Source: Bryum argenteum | Lineage: Eukaryota > Streptophyta > Bryopsida > Bryales > Bryaceae | NCBI GenBank assembly: GCA_037043015.1 | Contig: CM073321.1 | Location: 15,373,001-15,437,000, forward strand | Reading direction: 5' to 3' | Length of the DNA stretch: 64,000 bases | Part shown: in pieces, positions 22,687 to 34,733 of the stretch | Position numbering within the stretch: the stretch's first letter is position 1 | Layout of the letters: each line of letters starts with the position of its first letter | Notes under the pieces: generated by a model | Databases searched by the model: none | What the model saw: only the letters and a program-made list of their open reading frames with translations | What the model was told of the DNA's origin: nothing | Program-made: the position numbers and the translations under genes

Positions 22687-24512
22687 ATGGCACCAAGAAC
22701 CATTAGTCAACCCAGCCAATCTCGCTTATAAAATGGATTCAAAGCCAGGATTGGTGTTCAGCGCAAAACCTCACACCGGGTGGAGTCCACCAGAAGTAAT
22801 GCCGCTTGTGTGAGGCAAGCAGCACAAAGCATTCGAACACATGCTTCGCTTGGTGTACAAGCTCATGAAGAGGTGGCTAGACCACATGCAAACAATGTTC
22901 ATCATCGCATTCCGGCTGCACCAAATCCTCCACCAAGTGTTGGCAACCCTCCACCAGTTAACGATCCCCCATCAAATTTTAGCAACCTTCTTCAAGAGGC
23001 TCAGGTAAGTCGCCTACCGATTGACCCTCGTTCTCCCGATGCTCGTCATCCTCCACCTCATGTGCAAGCACAAATCCGCCCAGCTTCCAGAGACAACCTA
23101 CATTTGCCACTTACTGCATACGAGAGACTCAACTACCAGAGAGTGCTAAAAGACAATGAATCTTTGCGCAAACAAGTGGAGCAACTAACTTTGTCCCCTA
23201 GCGTTGCCATGGAAATGAGCAAAGATAAACTACCTTGTTGTGATCGAAAAAATGTTAAGGTTAGTGTACTACCTTGTTAAGATAAATTACCTTGTTGTTG
23301 ATGTGGACCTTGATGTTGAAAGGATATTAACACCCGTTGTTTGGATTTTTACAGCGGCACCTTACTGATATTGTTACCAAGATTCTACTTGGGAACACTC
23401 GTTTTTCAAGCATGTACCCTCCTGATGAAACTTTGATCGAGGCAATACTTACAAATTTTGATGCTCACCAAGATCAAAATAGCAAAGCGGCTTTTATGAT
23501 AGAGTGGGGCTTGCCTGGAGAAGCTAATAGTTAGCGACACTTGGTCTTGAGAAATGTTGCCAATAGGCGAGGAGAATTGACAAGATATGCAAAGGATGAG
23601 CTCTATTTTCTTCTTGGTGTTTTCAAACCTCCATTTGGTGCTCCACGTGATTTGATAAACAAATGGCAAGAAGATCTCCGAGTGCGAAAGGAAGGTGTGT
23701 TACCTCAATAGTCTATTACTTAATAATTGTTAATGTTGATCACTAGTAGTTATATTTAGTTTGTCAATTTTGATCAAAGGATGGTCTATTGGTGTTGATA
23801 ATACACTTTTGGTGTCAAAAATAGAAATGTTGTATTTGATTAAATTCTTGTAGTTGATTATTTATTGCCTATTCATCAACTTTGATGAAAGGTCAATAAT
23901 AAGTTTGAATCTTAATGAAGGCTAAATCTCTCTTTGCTTTCCTATTACTCTCATTTATTAAATACTCATTTAGGGTATCTTTGGAATATCTATGGTAGAT
24001 TATTCATGGCGAAAATCCATAAATGCTAATGGACATATTGATCCTTATGGATCGACAGCCTTCCATGGAGCTATAGCAAGAGCTATCCATGGGAAAAAGT
24101 ATAGTAAAGTGGATCCTATCACTCTAACAGTCGATCAAGGTGGTTTCTTCCTCCATGTTGTAAGTTAAAATTTTCAATTGAAACACTTTGAGATTAAATT
24201 TGTTGATTGATAATCATATTACACTGACCTAATTGACATAATTGATTTCTTTGTATTGTAGCTTGAATTGGGCATGGTAGGGAAGAATCTCAATCCCTTG
24301 GACATGTCAATGAGCTTTGCATGATGAAAGAAGCTGAGAAAAGATTGTTGCAGTCTCGGAGTCAAATGCAACGGGTACTGATTGTTATGAATGGCAATTT
24401 GGATGACGAATTTGGAGCTGATGACGAGTTTGGAGCTCATGACGATGACGAGTTTGGAGCTAATAGTCATGTTTCCTGCACCCCTGAAATGGAAACAAAT
24501 ATGTGTAATTGA
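22687..24512 (+). pseudogene. second gene of the Plavaka-like element, with two nonsense codons
   Basis: ATG at 22687 (MAPRTISQPSQSRL), then an in-frame TAA at 22729, then an open frame continuing in phase to a donor after 23259: Pro-rich (IPAAPNPPPSVGNPPP) and a short coiled coil (QRVLKDNESLRKQVEQL). Exon 23355-23694 encodes RHLTDIVTKILLGNTRF, with TAG at 23532 between GEANS and RHLVLRNVANRRGELTR, ending KWQEDLRVRKEG at a donor. Exon 23974-24159 gives DYSWRKSINANGHIDPYG and FHGAIARAIHGKKYSK. The last part (about 24262-24512) ends in an acidic repeat DDEFGADDEFGAHDDDEFGA. Position and orientation match the accessory gene of CACTA-type elements; no named domain recognised. Confidence 0.55.
24404..24465 (+). 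repeat. coding minisatellite, DEFGA repeat
   Basis: Three copies of GACGAGTTTGGAGCT-like units (GACGAATTTGGAGCT first) within the second gene of the Plavaka-like element, giving a repeated Asp-Glu-Phe-Gly-Ala tail. Confidence 0.7.
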
Positions 24513-24885
24513 AGGTGAGTGGTGCCGTAAACTTGCTGATAGAATCATTTGTCGATCGGCAGTAGTATGATAGATAGTTGACTCATTGCAATGGTGAGTT
24601 GTTGATTATCTTGATCATGACAGTAGCTGTTGAACCATGAATCCATGACAAGCAGGCTTGAGCAACTATCCGTTCCTTGTTTTGAAACATGATCAAATTG
24701 TTACAGTACATGTTCAGATCGATGTATTCACAAGGGTGAGTGATAATTTGCATGCAGGTGTTGGAGGCTTGGAGCAGACAAACGGATGGCACATAAGACT
24801 AGTAGGGTTTGTTTTCTAGTATTGGCGAGCTCATGCACATGCGTCATGGCACTGATGGAGTTGTACCGCAGTTTGTTCTTCTTTA

Positions 24886-25028
24886 TCCGTTTCAGAAAAT
24901 GCCAGAATACGTCTACACTCTACACCAAGAGTTCCTTCACATTCTTACACATTTTTACCGTTTGAGAAAATGCCAGAATACGTCTACACTCTACACCAAG
25001 AGTTTACTCACATTCTTACACATTCTTA
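24886..25028 (+). repeat. tandem duplication, about 72 bp
   Basis: Two copies in a row, sharing AAAATGCCAGAATACGTCTA and CACTCTACACCAAGAGTT and ending in CACATTCTTACACATT. It lies near the right end of the Plavaka-like element. Confidence 0.75.
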
Positions 25029-25359
25029 GAATCTAAAGTTCCATCTTTGACATTTCCACTTAGTGTACTTAGCTGTACATTATTTCTTCTTTAAATGATT
25101 TTTTTTTTTTTTTTTTCATTCTTGAATGTGGTTCATTCTTGCAAAAAGTCTTAATTGATGATATTGGACATATTGGCAAATATGAAGTGACATCATTGGG
25201 ACAACTATGCAAATAATATCATGCAAATGATTTCCATACATTTTCAATTTTATAAACTATAATGTGATTTTATTGTGTACATATCAAATTGTTAAATATT
25301 TTTTCAACTAACATCTCATAAATACTACTACAAGATTGTCCAAAACAAAAAATCCAACC

Positions 25360-25613
25360 ATGAATAATTGTTGATTCAATATTCATACACCACCACATTG
25401 AAAATGTTGAAACAATACATTTGAAAAACTGTTGATTCAATATTCCCACACCACTATATTGCAATTATTGAAACAATACTTTTGATTGACAACATTGAGT
25501 CAATATAACTTGTGACATTGTTGAGACAACCTTGTGTGGCTAGTTTGTCTTTGTCATGTTGTCTCAACAATGTTGAAATATTGATTCAACAATTTAGAGA
25601 AGTTGAGATGTAG
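25360..25613. repeat. right subterminal repeats and terminal inverted repeat of the Plavaka-like element
   Basis: Alternating TGTTGATTCAATATTC and TTGAAACAATAC units, two of each, then GTTGTCTCAACAATGTTGAA, ending in TTGAGATGTAG. Same motif class as at the left end, which supports a single element. Confidence 0.65.
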
Positions 25614-26939
25614 CTCATACTTAACTCCTTTGCAATATAATAAGTTGACAGTAGAGGACTTCGCAACCCTACAATGACTTCTCTTTCTTCCAAGATTGAA
25701 GTTTAGATCTTCATCTCTATCAAATGGAACCACTGTAAGATCCACATGAAGTGTCTCTTATAGATTCTTAATTGAAGTCATGGGAACAATAACAAACACA
25801 TTTACAGACAATGTGCACAGAGCTTATGCTCAACAACTTCGACCTTTACATACACTCACTCTTGCTCCAAACACTCAAGAAGGAAAATCTTCTATGATTC
25901 CGAGACCTCAAGGATCCATTCAATTCTTGCAAGTTAAAGAAGATCTTTGTTGTGGTGTCGCGTTTGAAGCTGATGTTGGTGCAAGCATTTCTGTTGTATT
26001 GAGAACAAGTTTAGGAAGTCTTTAAAAATCTTGAAATTCGTAGTTGTTGACATTCTAAAAAACGTCTCAAATTTAGCAGCTCGGAAATTACAACTTTAAC
26101 TTCCAAGTAATGCAGATACAGTGTAATAATGATCATAGTCTGGCTTCCTGTTTGTTAAAGGGCTAACTTTCACGAGTCTACAAGGTCTCGTAGCCAGGTG
26201 TTTAAAATCCTTGTAAGATTTTCATTCCGAGGTCACTGTTCTAAATAAAACTTTTGCGGCAATTAAAAACTTGAACGTAACTTATTTGTTGGGCATTGTA
26301 CGTGAAATTAGAGATACTTTGAGGAGGGCGAAGGAGAGTACTCTACACAATGGAGATAGGAAAGGTGGACAGAGTCATTGACAAGGTACTGTACACAGAA
26401 CTTTCCCGAACCAAGGGGCGACAGATTCCACGCGGAAAGCGTTCTGGAATCAGTGCTTTGCACAGCCAGAACTGGCCTCCGATGCCTCGAGGTTGCTGAG
26501 CAGGTGCACCGGGAAGCCAAACTATAACAAGGACTCCTGGCCATCGCACATGGAGGATGCCTGGCGGTGGCGGCAGCGCCTTACAGGCTAATTTCGGCCA
26601 GGCGCCGACCGGCCAGCCACGAAGCCGCTCTTGGCCGCCGCAAGACGCGAGTTGCCAGCAGGGTTGACCCACCTCTCCCTCTTTTTTTATTTTTTATTTT
26701 TTAAACTTATTCCCAAGAATCAATATGCATGTTCTTAGTACTTCTCAATATGACTTCTTTTTTACTTTTTTATACTAAATACAAAGTATAGATATTTTGA
26801 AGTTTGATTAATGAATGGGGCCGATTAGAATTAGCCTTCCTTACTAATTAATACATCGGGTTGGATTTACTTTTCCTTGTTTAAAAAAGTGCACAATATT
26901 CTATCTACTTTTGATAAGATAATTTAATATTGTTTCGTA
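25614..26939. other. no gene recognised
   Basis: A plus frame at 25780-26025 is open for 81 codons (starts MGTITNTFTDNVHRAYAQQL) with no family resemblance. A GC-rich patch at 26400-26670 stands out from the AT-rich surroundings but has no clear coding signal. Confidence 0.4.
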
Positions 26940-27640
26940 CAATAAGCCTCAAACCTCTTGCGTTCAAGATCGGCAGAGGATTTCGCATATTCAGCAAATA
27001 AATTTGCTGCAAGTGCAGAATCAACACCGACCTTCCGACGCTTGGAATTCGGCTGCCTGAAAGTCTAGGCCTCGAGCATGCTGCACTTTAGAGCAATGGA
27101 GGCTGTGGGATCGGGGTGTCTTCGTCATCGATAGGTACCGAGCGTTCAAGCGTACGTGGTTGATTCGAAGTCGAGACGCCATTGTCAATCCCTCCCGGTA
27201 TGCCAGTCACTTTGGCGGTGCCTCCGATAATCTCGTTCAGCTTTTCGAAATGACACCACACTTTGCGCAACAACTCCTCTCTGGCTCATCCGATCTACCA
27301 TCCTCTTGTGTTTATCCTTCAACTTGCATATCTTCTCATAACAAGTCTTGTGATTGCGCAAGGGAAAACACGGGTGCGATAGATTCAAAGAATCAGCGAT
27401 GTCTACGAAGTGTTTCCGTGTCAAGGTTCCCCGACCAATGTTGAAGTATGTCTTCCGCATTCAGCTCCAACAAACGTTCCTTGCAGGAGGTATCCCATAC
27501 ATGCCGAGTACTTTGCGTAACGGGAACGTCTGCGGAAACTTGAGAAACGGGAGGAGGAAAAGAAATGGGTGTAATGTCCATGGAAGGGGCCCCCTCATAG
27601 CTAAAAAGAAGTAGAGAAGTGTAATGGTTGGCCATGGTTG
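26940..27640 (-). pseudogene. SANT/Myb-like (trihelix-type) DNA-binding protein, frameshifted
   Basis: Three overlapping minus frames together give one protein: VWDTSCKERLLELNAEDILQ (a Trp-led Myb/SANT-like helix), then KHFVDIADSLNLSHP and TCYEKICKLKDKHKRMVDRM, then WCHFEKLNEIIGGTAKV with GIPGGIDNG, and a basic helical tail (FAEYAKSSADLERKRFEAY) ending near 26945. The reading frame changes twice (near 27395-27450 and 27240-27270) and again before the tail, so it is not functional as read. This layout (Trp box, then C..K.....Lkd..K) is shared by plant trihelix factors and by the SANT-like partner proteins of PIF/Harbinger transposons. No Harbinger transposase is near, so which of the two it was cannot be decided. 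Confidence 0.55.
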
Positions 27641-28433
27641 GAAAGTGGAAAAAATTAGCAAGAAAATGAGAAGAGGCAAGAGGAAGTAGGAGAGAGATTG
27701 GAAATGTGTGTATGTTTGTGTCTATGTTTGTTTTATGGGCATATTTTGGATGATTGTTGAAATAATTTGGTTATGGAAGATGAGGAAGATGCCAAAAAAT
27801 AATGGCAATTGCCAAGGAATGAGGAAAAAATAGGAAGGGGAATACTATGAAAAAGCAAGGGGTAGGTGGGGTGTGGGGATAAGTGGGAGGGACCCAAGTA
27901 GATGGGTCACTTTTGTTTTTTGTTTGTGGGGCAGGTGCTGTAGCGTTTGGGCAGGGTGCCCCAGAGGCCCGGGCGATGACGGGCGCTGACGGGCGCAAGG
28001 TTTTCCCGAAGCCTGCGGTGGAGGCTCACCGTCGGCGTTTGGGGGCGTCACCGTCGGCCTAACGCCTCCGTCGGCCTAACGCCTCATGTGCGAAGGCCTT
28101 CCCACATTTCGTCGATGCTCGACTCCCCCCTCTCTACTTCTCGCTTCGCTCAGCGTTGCCATCCTCATCGTCCTTTCGCCCTTCTTATCGCAGGCCAATG
28201 CAGTCGCCATTTAGACGAGCTCTTCCGCTTCAGTTTATCGTCTCGAATGCTTGTAGAACTAGCCCGAGGTGGACCGGACTAGGGTTTGGGCCGGTGGGGT
28301 TTTATCAGCTCTCGAAGGCATGTAGCTTACATGTAGATCAAGCATGATCGGCTAGAGGAGATTGAAGTGATGGACTGAGACGTTCTTTTATCGTGGAAAG
28401 ACGGTGTGGGTTGAGGTTACGGGATCGGCCTCT
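27641..28433. other. upstream region of the F-box gene
   Basis: No gene. Contains GC-rich short repeats just upstream of the F-box gene: GACGGGCGC twice (about 27976-27995) and CGTCGGCCTAACGCCTC twice (about 28048-28083). The region 28090-28400 probably includes the 5' leader. Confidence 0.45.
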
Positions 28434-29558
28434 ATGCACATTGAACACTTCGGCAGGAACTGCCGCAGGATCTCTTTCTCAATGCCGATGCCTGCGACGG
28501 ACCACTTTGATAGACTGCCAGATTCGTTACTCCTACTGATTTTTAACAAGCTAGCAGACATCAAAGCGTTAGGACGTTGCTGCGCTGTCTCCAAAAGGTT
28601 TCACTCGTTGGCGCCTTTGGTTGACAACGTGGTAGTGAAGGTCGATTGTGTCATTTCTGGGGAGGAGAACAGCTTAAACGCCCGTGGTCGAGGAATTTTT
28701 AGTCATTTTGTTCGTTTCGTCGTAGGAACATTGGTGAAACCTCTCCAGGCTTTACAACACCTTCTCGGACCGAAGAAGACTATTCTTGCTGAAGTCTCCC
28801 ATCATTCTCCCGGTGAGGTTCTAAAAAACTTCAAGGAGATTCAGAATTTGAGGATTGAGCTACCTGGTGGAGAGCTCGGGATTGAAGATGGCGTGTTGTT
28901 GAAATGGCGAGCTGAGTTTGGTTCAACTCTTGAGAGTTGTGTGATCCTCGGAGCTGCATCGCTTGTGAAGGTGGAAGAGGAGAAGAAAGTTCTAAAAGTA
29001 GAGGGCGTTCGGCCATGGTTTCTTAATGGCGATGGAGGAGCTTCTGATGTTGGCAGTGAAACGGCAGTAGCTCCCTTGGATGAAAGTGGAACCATTCCAG
29101 AATCGTTTTACACTGATGGCGGTCTTAAGGTGAGGGTTGTGTGGACTATCAGCTCACTTATCGCTGCTTCTGCGAGGCACTATCTTCTGCAGCAGATTAT
29201 ATCTGATCATCCCACGTTGGAAAGCCTTGTGCTTACGGACGCAGATGGGCAAGGGATGCTGTGCATGAACAGGGAGCAATTGAAAGAATTTCGAGATACG
29301 CCTCCGGCTGCTTCTGCTTCTTCCAACAGGACGCAGGTGCCTGCTTTGAACATGAAGCTCTGGTATGCACCGTATCTAGAGCTTCCTGGTGGGACTGGAT
29401 TGAAAGGAGCAACCCTTGTGGCTATCAGACCGAGCGAGCACCCCGTTCGCAAGGAATCTGAGAGCCTCATCTCGGGAGCGTTCGAAGAGCCGTTCAAGAC
29501 TGCGACAAATCTGCTGGTGAAGCGACGGACTTACCTTCTGGAGATGAACTCATTCTGA
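28434..29558 (+). CDS. F-box protein (At5g46170/At4g18380-like)
   Basis: A single-exon gene of 374 residues from the first ATG at 28434; an in-frame GTG lies 30 bases upstream, and Met at 28482 (MPMPATDHFD) is another possible start, nearer the family's usual one. The F-box occupies about residues 23-65 (DHFDRLPDSLLLLIFNKLAD, then CCAVSKRFHSLAPLVDNVVV). Conserved features follow: LKNFKEIQNLRIELPGGELG, EFGSTLESCVILGA, an Arg-His segment AASARHYLLQQII, and the typical C-terminus KRRTYLLEMNSF. Such proteins are thought to be substrate adaptors of SCF ubiquitin ligases through SKP1; the substrate here is unknown. No frameshift, stop or insertion. It is the only clearly intact ordinary gene in the window and has coding-like base composition on an otherwise AT-rich background. 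Confidence 0.9.
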   Translation: MHIEHFGRNCRRISFSMPMPATDHFDRLPDSLLLLIFNKLADIKALGRCCAVSKRFHSLAPLVDNVVVKVDCVISGEENSLNARGRGIFSHFVRFVVGTLVKPLQALQHLLGPKKTILAEVSHHSPGEVLKNFKEIQNLRIELPGGELGIEDGVLLKWRAEFGSTLESCVILGAASLVKVEEEKKVLKVEGVRPWFLNGDGGASDVGSETAVAPLDESGTIPESFYTDGGLKVRVVWTISSLIAASARHYLLQQIISDHPTLESLVLTDADGQGMLCMNREQLKEFRDTPPAASASSNRTQVPALNMKLWYAPYLELPGGTGLKGATLVAIRPSEHPVRKESESLISGAFEEPFKTATNLLVKRRTYLLEMNSF

Positions 29559-31057
29559 TGCTTATATCAATGTAACATAGTATGTATTGAATGATCACTT
29601 CACAGGCGAAAGGGGAATGTGTCTATCTGCGGCATCTATTCTCTTGTACAAATTGCTGCGAGCTTTCCTTTGATACAAATTACACCGTGTGCGTGTCCAC
29701 CTCAACAAACGGATTGAGCAACCAGTTTGACTTTATCGGAGGTCCCACAAAAAGAGAATGCTCATTGAAGTGGCGAAGAAAGAATATAGACCAAGGTGCA
29801 CAAAGTAATAGAGTGACAATGTTGGATGTCTGAGAGGTCCAATTTTATCGACCTATCATGGCAAGGCGGAACTATACTCAAAAGTTCTGTAACAGTCAGG
29901 ATGGGTTAAGTCTTAGCACATCTCTCCCGTTTAGTTCCATGGCTTTCGTTTACCTTGTTCTCTGTGCCTTAGAAAGCTTCTATGTGCCCTAAATTGTAAT
30001 TAACCTTTTTGAAGTGCGGGACATTATGTGCGAGACCCTTTTCCTTCTGCCACTTATCAGGCCTGAAAAGTTTCTGAGCGCTAGGTCTTCTGTAACATAT
30101 TTTTTGGTCGTAAGTACTTGGCTGGCTAAAGCTCAAGCTGTGTTCACAATCTCCATTCCTGCCTGCTCTTCGTCATATTTTCTTCTCGTGTTGCTTGTGG
30201 CATATAATATACAAAAAGCTCTTGACCTTGTTATGTCTTGCTCTTCAAAGTGCTGAACTGCGTGCAGACTCTGCCATCTCCAGCTTCGACTTCTTGGTAC
30301 GCGGTGATATATTAAGAGGTACAATTGAATAACATTTTCCGTTTACATTATTGCTTCCAGTATTTAATTGCAATATTTGTTTCGGACTATGCCTTACTGG
30401 GTCGTGGATAGCGACTGATCACCATCATTTATCTTCACTAAGATCACTGACTCTCGATTTGTGTTCGTGGTTGTAATATACCATTTATGTCCGACATCTT
30501 GTTTCTGTTCGCTCTCTTATTATGTGATTGCAATATTGTTCTTCGGAATATCAAGTTACATTCTTGTGTCAAGGAAAGCGATAGATCACTATCTCGAAAT
30601 GCCAGATCACCATCTCGAAATGTCACTAATATCAATGACTCTTGCTGTTCGTGGTTGTGATACATCACCTAAGCGCTATACCTTATTCTGTCCCTTCGGA
30701 TGTGGACAGAGCCGACCTTTCAGATCACTCCAAGTGAATGAATGGCCTTGTTCCTCGTAGCTGGCATCATTTCCAGCAGGTTGCGCAATGTGTGCCGTCA
30801 AGGTTGAGACGTTAAGGAGGATTCATTATTTGTACTTGAAAGGCTTCACATTGTTGAGATTCTCTGGTTTCTCGAATGTCCTTTTAGTTCGCAGAGATTG
30901 CTTGTGGTGATGACCATTCGATTTGTCGCTTGTTCGCTGAACTTAGCAGGTGCCAATTTGAAATTTTGACACTGACAGCGCTGCGACAAAATTTGTTTTT
31001 AAGTACAGTAAAGTGCCCAATAATGGCTCAATTTTTGGCACAGGAAATCTATTGGAA

Positions 31058-31140
31058 CGTAACCGTGGGAGCAACCGCGGAAACATAGAGCAAGTGGAAT
31101 CGTGGGAGCAACCGTGGAAACATAGAGCAAGTGGAATCAT
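31058..31140 (+). repeat. tandem duplication, about 40 bp
   Basis: Two copies containing CGTGGGAGCAACCG followed by GGAAACATAGAGCAAGTGGA. Confidence 0.8.
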
Positions 31141-31171
31141 TGTTTTTAGACTCTTCTATAATGAGTTTTAA

Positions 31172-31250
31172 ATTTCTGAAGCTGGAAATATAGGTGTATT
31201 TTGAAGCTGGAAATATAGCTGTCTTTTGAAGCTGGAAATATAGGTGTTAC
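31172..31250 (+). repeat. tandem repeat, about 27 bp, three copies
   Basis: Three copies of GAAGCTGGAAATATAG with spacers GTGTATTTT, CTGTCTTTT and GTGTTAC. Confidence 0.85.
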
Positions 31251-31440
31251 TAAAATGTTGCCCCGAAGTTACCCTATAATGTTTGTAGTGAGTGCATTAT
31301 ATCGTTGAAGGTGAAACTATTATGGTCTTCGATTACTAGAGCTCTAGTATGGGACCTGTCTCACTAACCCCTAAAGCTACGAGGGCTGATTGCAGCATTG
31401 TAGATAGATAGATAGATAAAAGCTCTTGTCCTTTCTAAGG

Positions 31441-34400
31441 GGCTGACGTGAATGAAGTGTCTGTTCGTAACGCTAATATCCCGATGGCCACTAGACAAGG
31501 GGAAATTAGAACAATACTACTTCCCCCTCTCGAGGGTGGACACTATAACTACGCCAGTTTCTAGCCTAGTTACTAGAGCCTTGAAGATACATGACATAGA
31601 ATCCCCTCAAAGGGCTTTGAGGTACCCATACAACACGGTCCAAGGACCTCCCACAACAGTTGGGTTTTCAGCATTGTGCCCTCAATACGACCCTCTTTCG
31701 TTGCAAGCCAAGATCTCCCACTTGGTAATGTATTTTGGAGATTGTAACCTTGGGATCTAGTACCTAACTTGTACATGATGTACAACAAATCTCAAACTAA
31801 AATCCTCATCATTTGTGAGATCATAATGTTCAAAGGTGAAGAAGTTTTTTCGCCTTGCAGCCGAAAGGGTAATCAATTCTTTAGTGTCCAAAAAAACCAT
31901 TCTGAATTTGGTCAAAACCTCTTCCAATTCTTGTTCCTAGGCAAGTTAGGTACATGTTCATATAATTATTACCCTCATGCGACACAAAAAACCTAAAGAA
32001 AAGCTTGATTTTTCACATGAAAGTATCCTGGAATTCAAATACAAAGGCCTATTTTTGATAGTTAAAAAGGCATATGAAGAATAATTAGAGATCATCCAAA
32101 TGGTGAGAACATACCTTGGTACATTCTTTACCTACACAGAAAAAAAACAAAAAAACCCTGAATTTTTTTCTCAAATTTTTCGTGACTTTTCGAAGTTACT
32201 GCAATTTAATTGTTTTTGGGCATAAATTTGAGAATGTAGGGGGACATATTGCACTTTTGGGCATATTTCAGCATGCCCTAATAGTCTTCTCAAACTTTGA
32301 GAGTTAATATCTTTCTAAGTATGAGGCTTGAATGGTTTTGTTGAAAAGATATGCAAAAACTACATCATTTGCAAAAGGTTTAAATTCAATCAAACTATAT
32401 GCTCTACATCAAGAGGCTGACCAAAGTCCAAACGGCCATATTTTGGCCGCTTGAAACTTTAGATGTTAAAGACCACTCTATCACATGTTCTTGCATCATA
32501 GGTGTACTAGAAAAACTCCAAGTTTTAGGATTGTTTTATAGGTGTATATCTAAGATGGGATTTCCAATAACATGACTGTTGTCCAAAAAGTCAGAAAGGT
32601 TACCAAAGTCTAGAAAATACCATCATTTGTTGTTGTAACTAAAAGTGTTGGAATCCAATTTCTATTCATTGACTTCTAGCATATACAAGTCCCTAAAGGT
32701 TCAAGGAGTTAAGTGAAAAACTTAGATGTCTATTCCCTAACTCTTAACCGCTAACTTTCCTTGGTGTTTTTTGGGAGGTTGAAACCTCAAAACTGCAGTT
32801 GTCCACTACCATGCACTCCCGGGGGTGTGAACAAATTTTTTTTCCTTTTTTTAAACTTCTAACGGTAAGATCTTGTACCTAAGACTATTATTAGTTGTTG
32901 TTCCAAAATTTGACCGTTGGATGTTTACCGTTTGAGAAATCGTAACATCCAAAGTTTGTTTCCCAAGTTTATTTGGGCATCGCAAAGATTGGTTTTGAAA
33001 ATTTTGGAGGTTGCCCTTCTAAAATTGGTGAGCTTTTTGACTTGGATTAATTTGAAATTTGAGTAGTGTTTTGGTGATAAACATATTTCCAAAAAAAAAT
33101 TTCAAAAAATTTACTTTTTTAAGCTGCCCTTTTTCGACTTAAAACCTAAAATTTGTAGATGAAGGTTTTAAAATTGGAATTTGACTTTGCAGATTTTACC
33201 ACATACACGTTGTAGTATAAGGAGCACCCAATATAAATTTTAGGCGAAATATTACTCTTAAGAAATTCATCTAGGCTGCCCGAAAGTGCAAAAACCCGTT
33301 TTGGGCTTCAAGGAAAGTTAGGGGTTTAGTCATAAGGAGGTTTTCCCGAAGACAATATATAGACCTTAAACATTCTTAAACATCCCTCGAAGTAAAAATT
33401 TGAGAAGGTGGTCAAAAAGTGCTATTTTCAACTGCCTCTACAAACAGATGGAAGAACTTACTTAGAAATCGAATGGTAGGATCTTCAAGATTGAGTAATG
33501 TGCTAGTATACAAATAGGATCTGATGTCCATATAAAAAAAGCACAAAAAGAGAGGTTGAAATAGTACGAGAATTTCTGTTTATAGGGTTGAAGGGTGAAA
33601 ATCTTACAAATGGAGCAACCAATTGCAACATGCACTGATAAGTAGAGCATAAAGTTAGAAAGAAACTCTAAAAAATAGAACGCCAAAAAAGAATAATGGG
33701 TGTTGGCATGCCACCTTGCAATGAAAGGTGGTCATATCGTTTGTCGGATGCTATGTATCCACGTTGTCTTCCCTTACACGTTTATTAGTGTAATACCCGT
33801 GTTTAGGTGACTCGTGTATCGTTCCAGGGATTTTGTGAAGTGACCAAGACCAAATAGTGCTAACACAACCAACCAAAACCTGTTCTATCTTCAAACTTAT
33901 GTTTAGCCTTGCTTGGCAAGGGTATCCCTTTGCAAAAGAGGATGCACGAAGACTCTTTCCCTTATGTTTACCGTGGCGGAAACTTCCACATCTAAACTCT
34001 ATTCACGCAAACACACACACCCATAGGCATACATTCCATCCTCACAACTAATCCGTCCTCACCGTTCGGCTTAGCAGGTCACGCAAGCCGTCTTAATTGC
34101 CCTATCACTCTTATTACAATGACAAACTCCAAGAGATCCGAATCCGGCTAGAGGACGGCTACACGTATTCCGGTCACGTACTGTTCTTGATTCATCCTCT
34201 GAGACTACAAAGGAATCCAAGGCTGTAGCAGTTGGAGGTCGGATTGGAATCCGGCCTCGCACACTTCACTCCCAGACCCTCCTAGACCGTAAAGTGTTTA
34301 CCACAACAGTTTCACTCTCTCAGACACCTAGACCAACTCAAGACACAAGGCACTCGCTAATACGCTCAAAACGACCTCAACTCCACAGATACGATTTAGC

Positions 34401-34733
34401 AAGGAATCCGGATTCCTAACTCCCAACTTACAACTCAAAAACAGTATATACGATTTCTAAGCATCCAGCCTCAATAGCGAGACAGAGCAAGGATCACACT
34501 GAATATGCGCATAAAAGGTTGTTGATTAAGAAGTAAGGAATGTTTTAGGTGACAAACCCTTCACCTATAAGTACTTCTAAGTCAACGACTTAGAAACCTA
34601 AGTAGATTGCGGCGGCCGACCTACACAGCCTACTCCGCAAAAAGCGACTAGCTTTCCAAAAGATCCTACCTACTGTTCTAATCCGACTTCCTAACCCTCG
34701 GCCAGATTCTAACTTACGGATTCTGAATCTGTC
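31441..34733. other. no gene recognised
   Basis: About 3.3 kb. 31450-33700 is AT-rich with many short T and A runs and no domain on either strand. 33750-34730 is more GC-rich, with ATCCGG-type motifs like those in the adjoining gag-like gene, and is probably the 3' flank or LTR of that element. No second LTR copy was found by eye. Confidence 0.4.

Larger units (their letters stand above)
15733..25613 (-). mobile_element. Plavaka-like DNA transposon (CACTA superfamily), about 9.9 kb
   Basis: The left end reads CACTACATCTCAA (15733-15745) and the right end TTGAGATGTAG (25603-25613), an 11-bp inverted match that starts with the superfamily hallmark CACTA on the left. The right end has lost the final TG. 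Both ends carry clusters of short subterminal repeats built on TTGTTTCAAC / GTTGAAACAA. Inside are two genes in opposite orientation, as in CACTA elements: the transposase on the minus strand (19877-16137) and a second gene on the plus strand (22687-24512). No clean 3-bp target duplication is seen. Plavaka is best known from fungi, so a near-complete copy in plant DNA is useful. Confidence 0.75.
29559..31440. other. no gene recognised downstream of the F-box gene
   Basis: Short open frames only. Contains the tandem repeats listed at 31058-31140 and 31172-31250 and a GATA microsatellite near 31402-31418. Confidence 0.5.

Noticed and set aside
26340-26680. Minus-strand GC-rich open frames as a gene
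   Set aside because: Two overlapping frames open by high GC; neither has a domain or exon signals.
31402-31418. GATA microsatellite as a regulatory element
   Set aside because: Four to five units only, no gene nearby; ordinary microsatellite.
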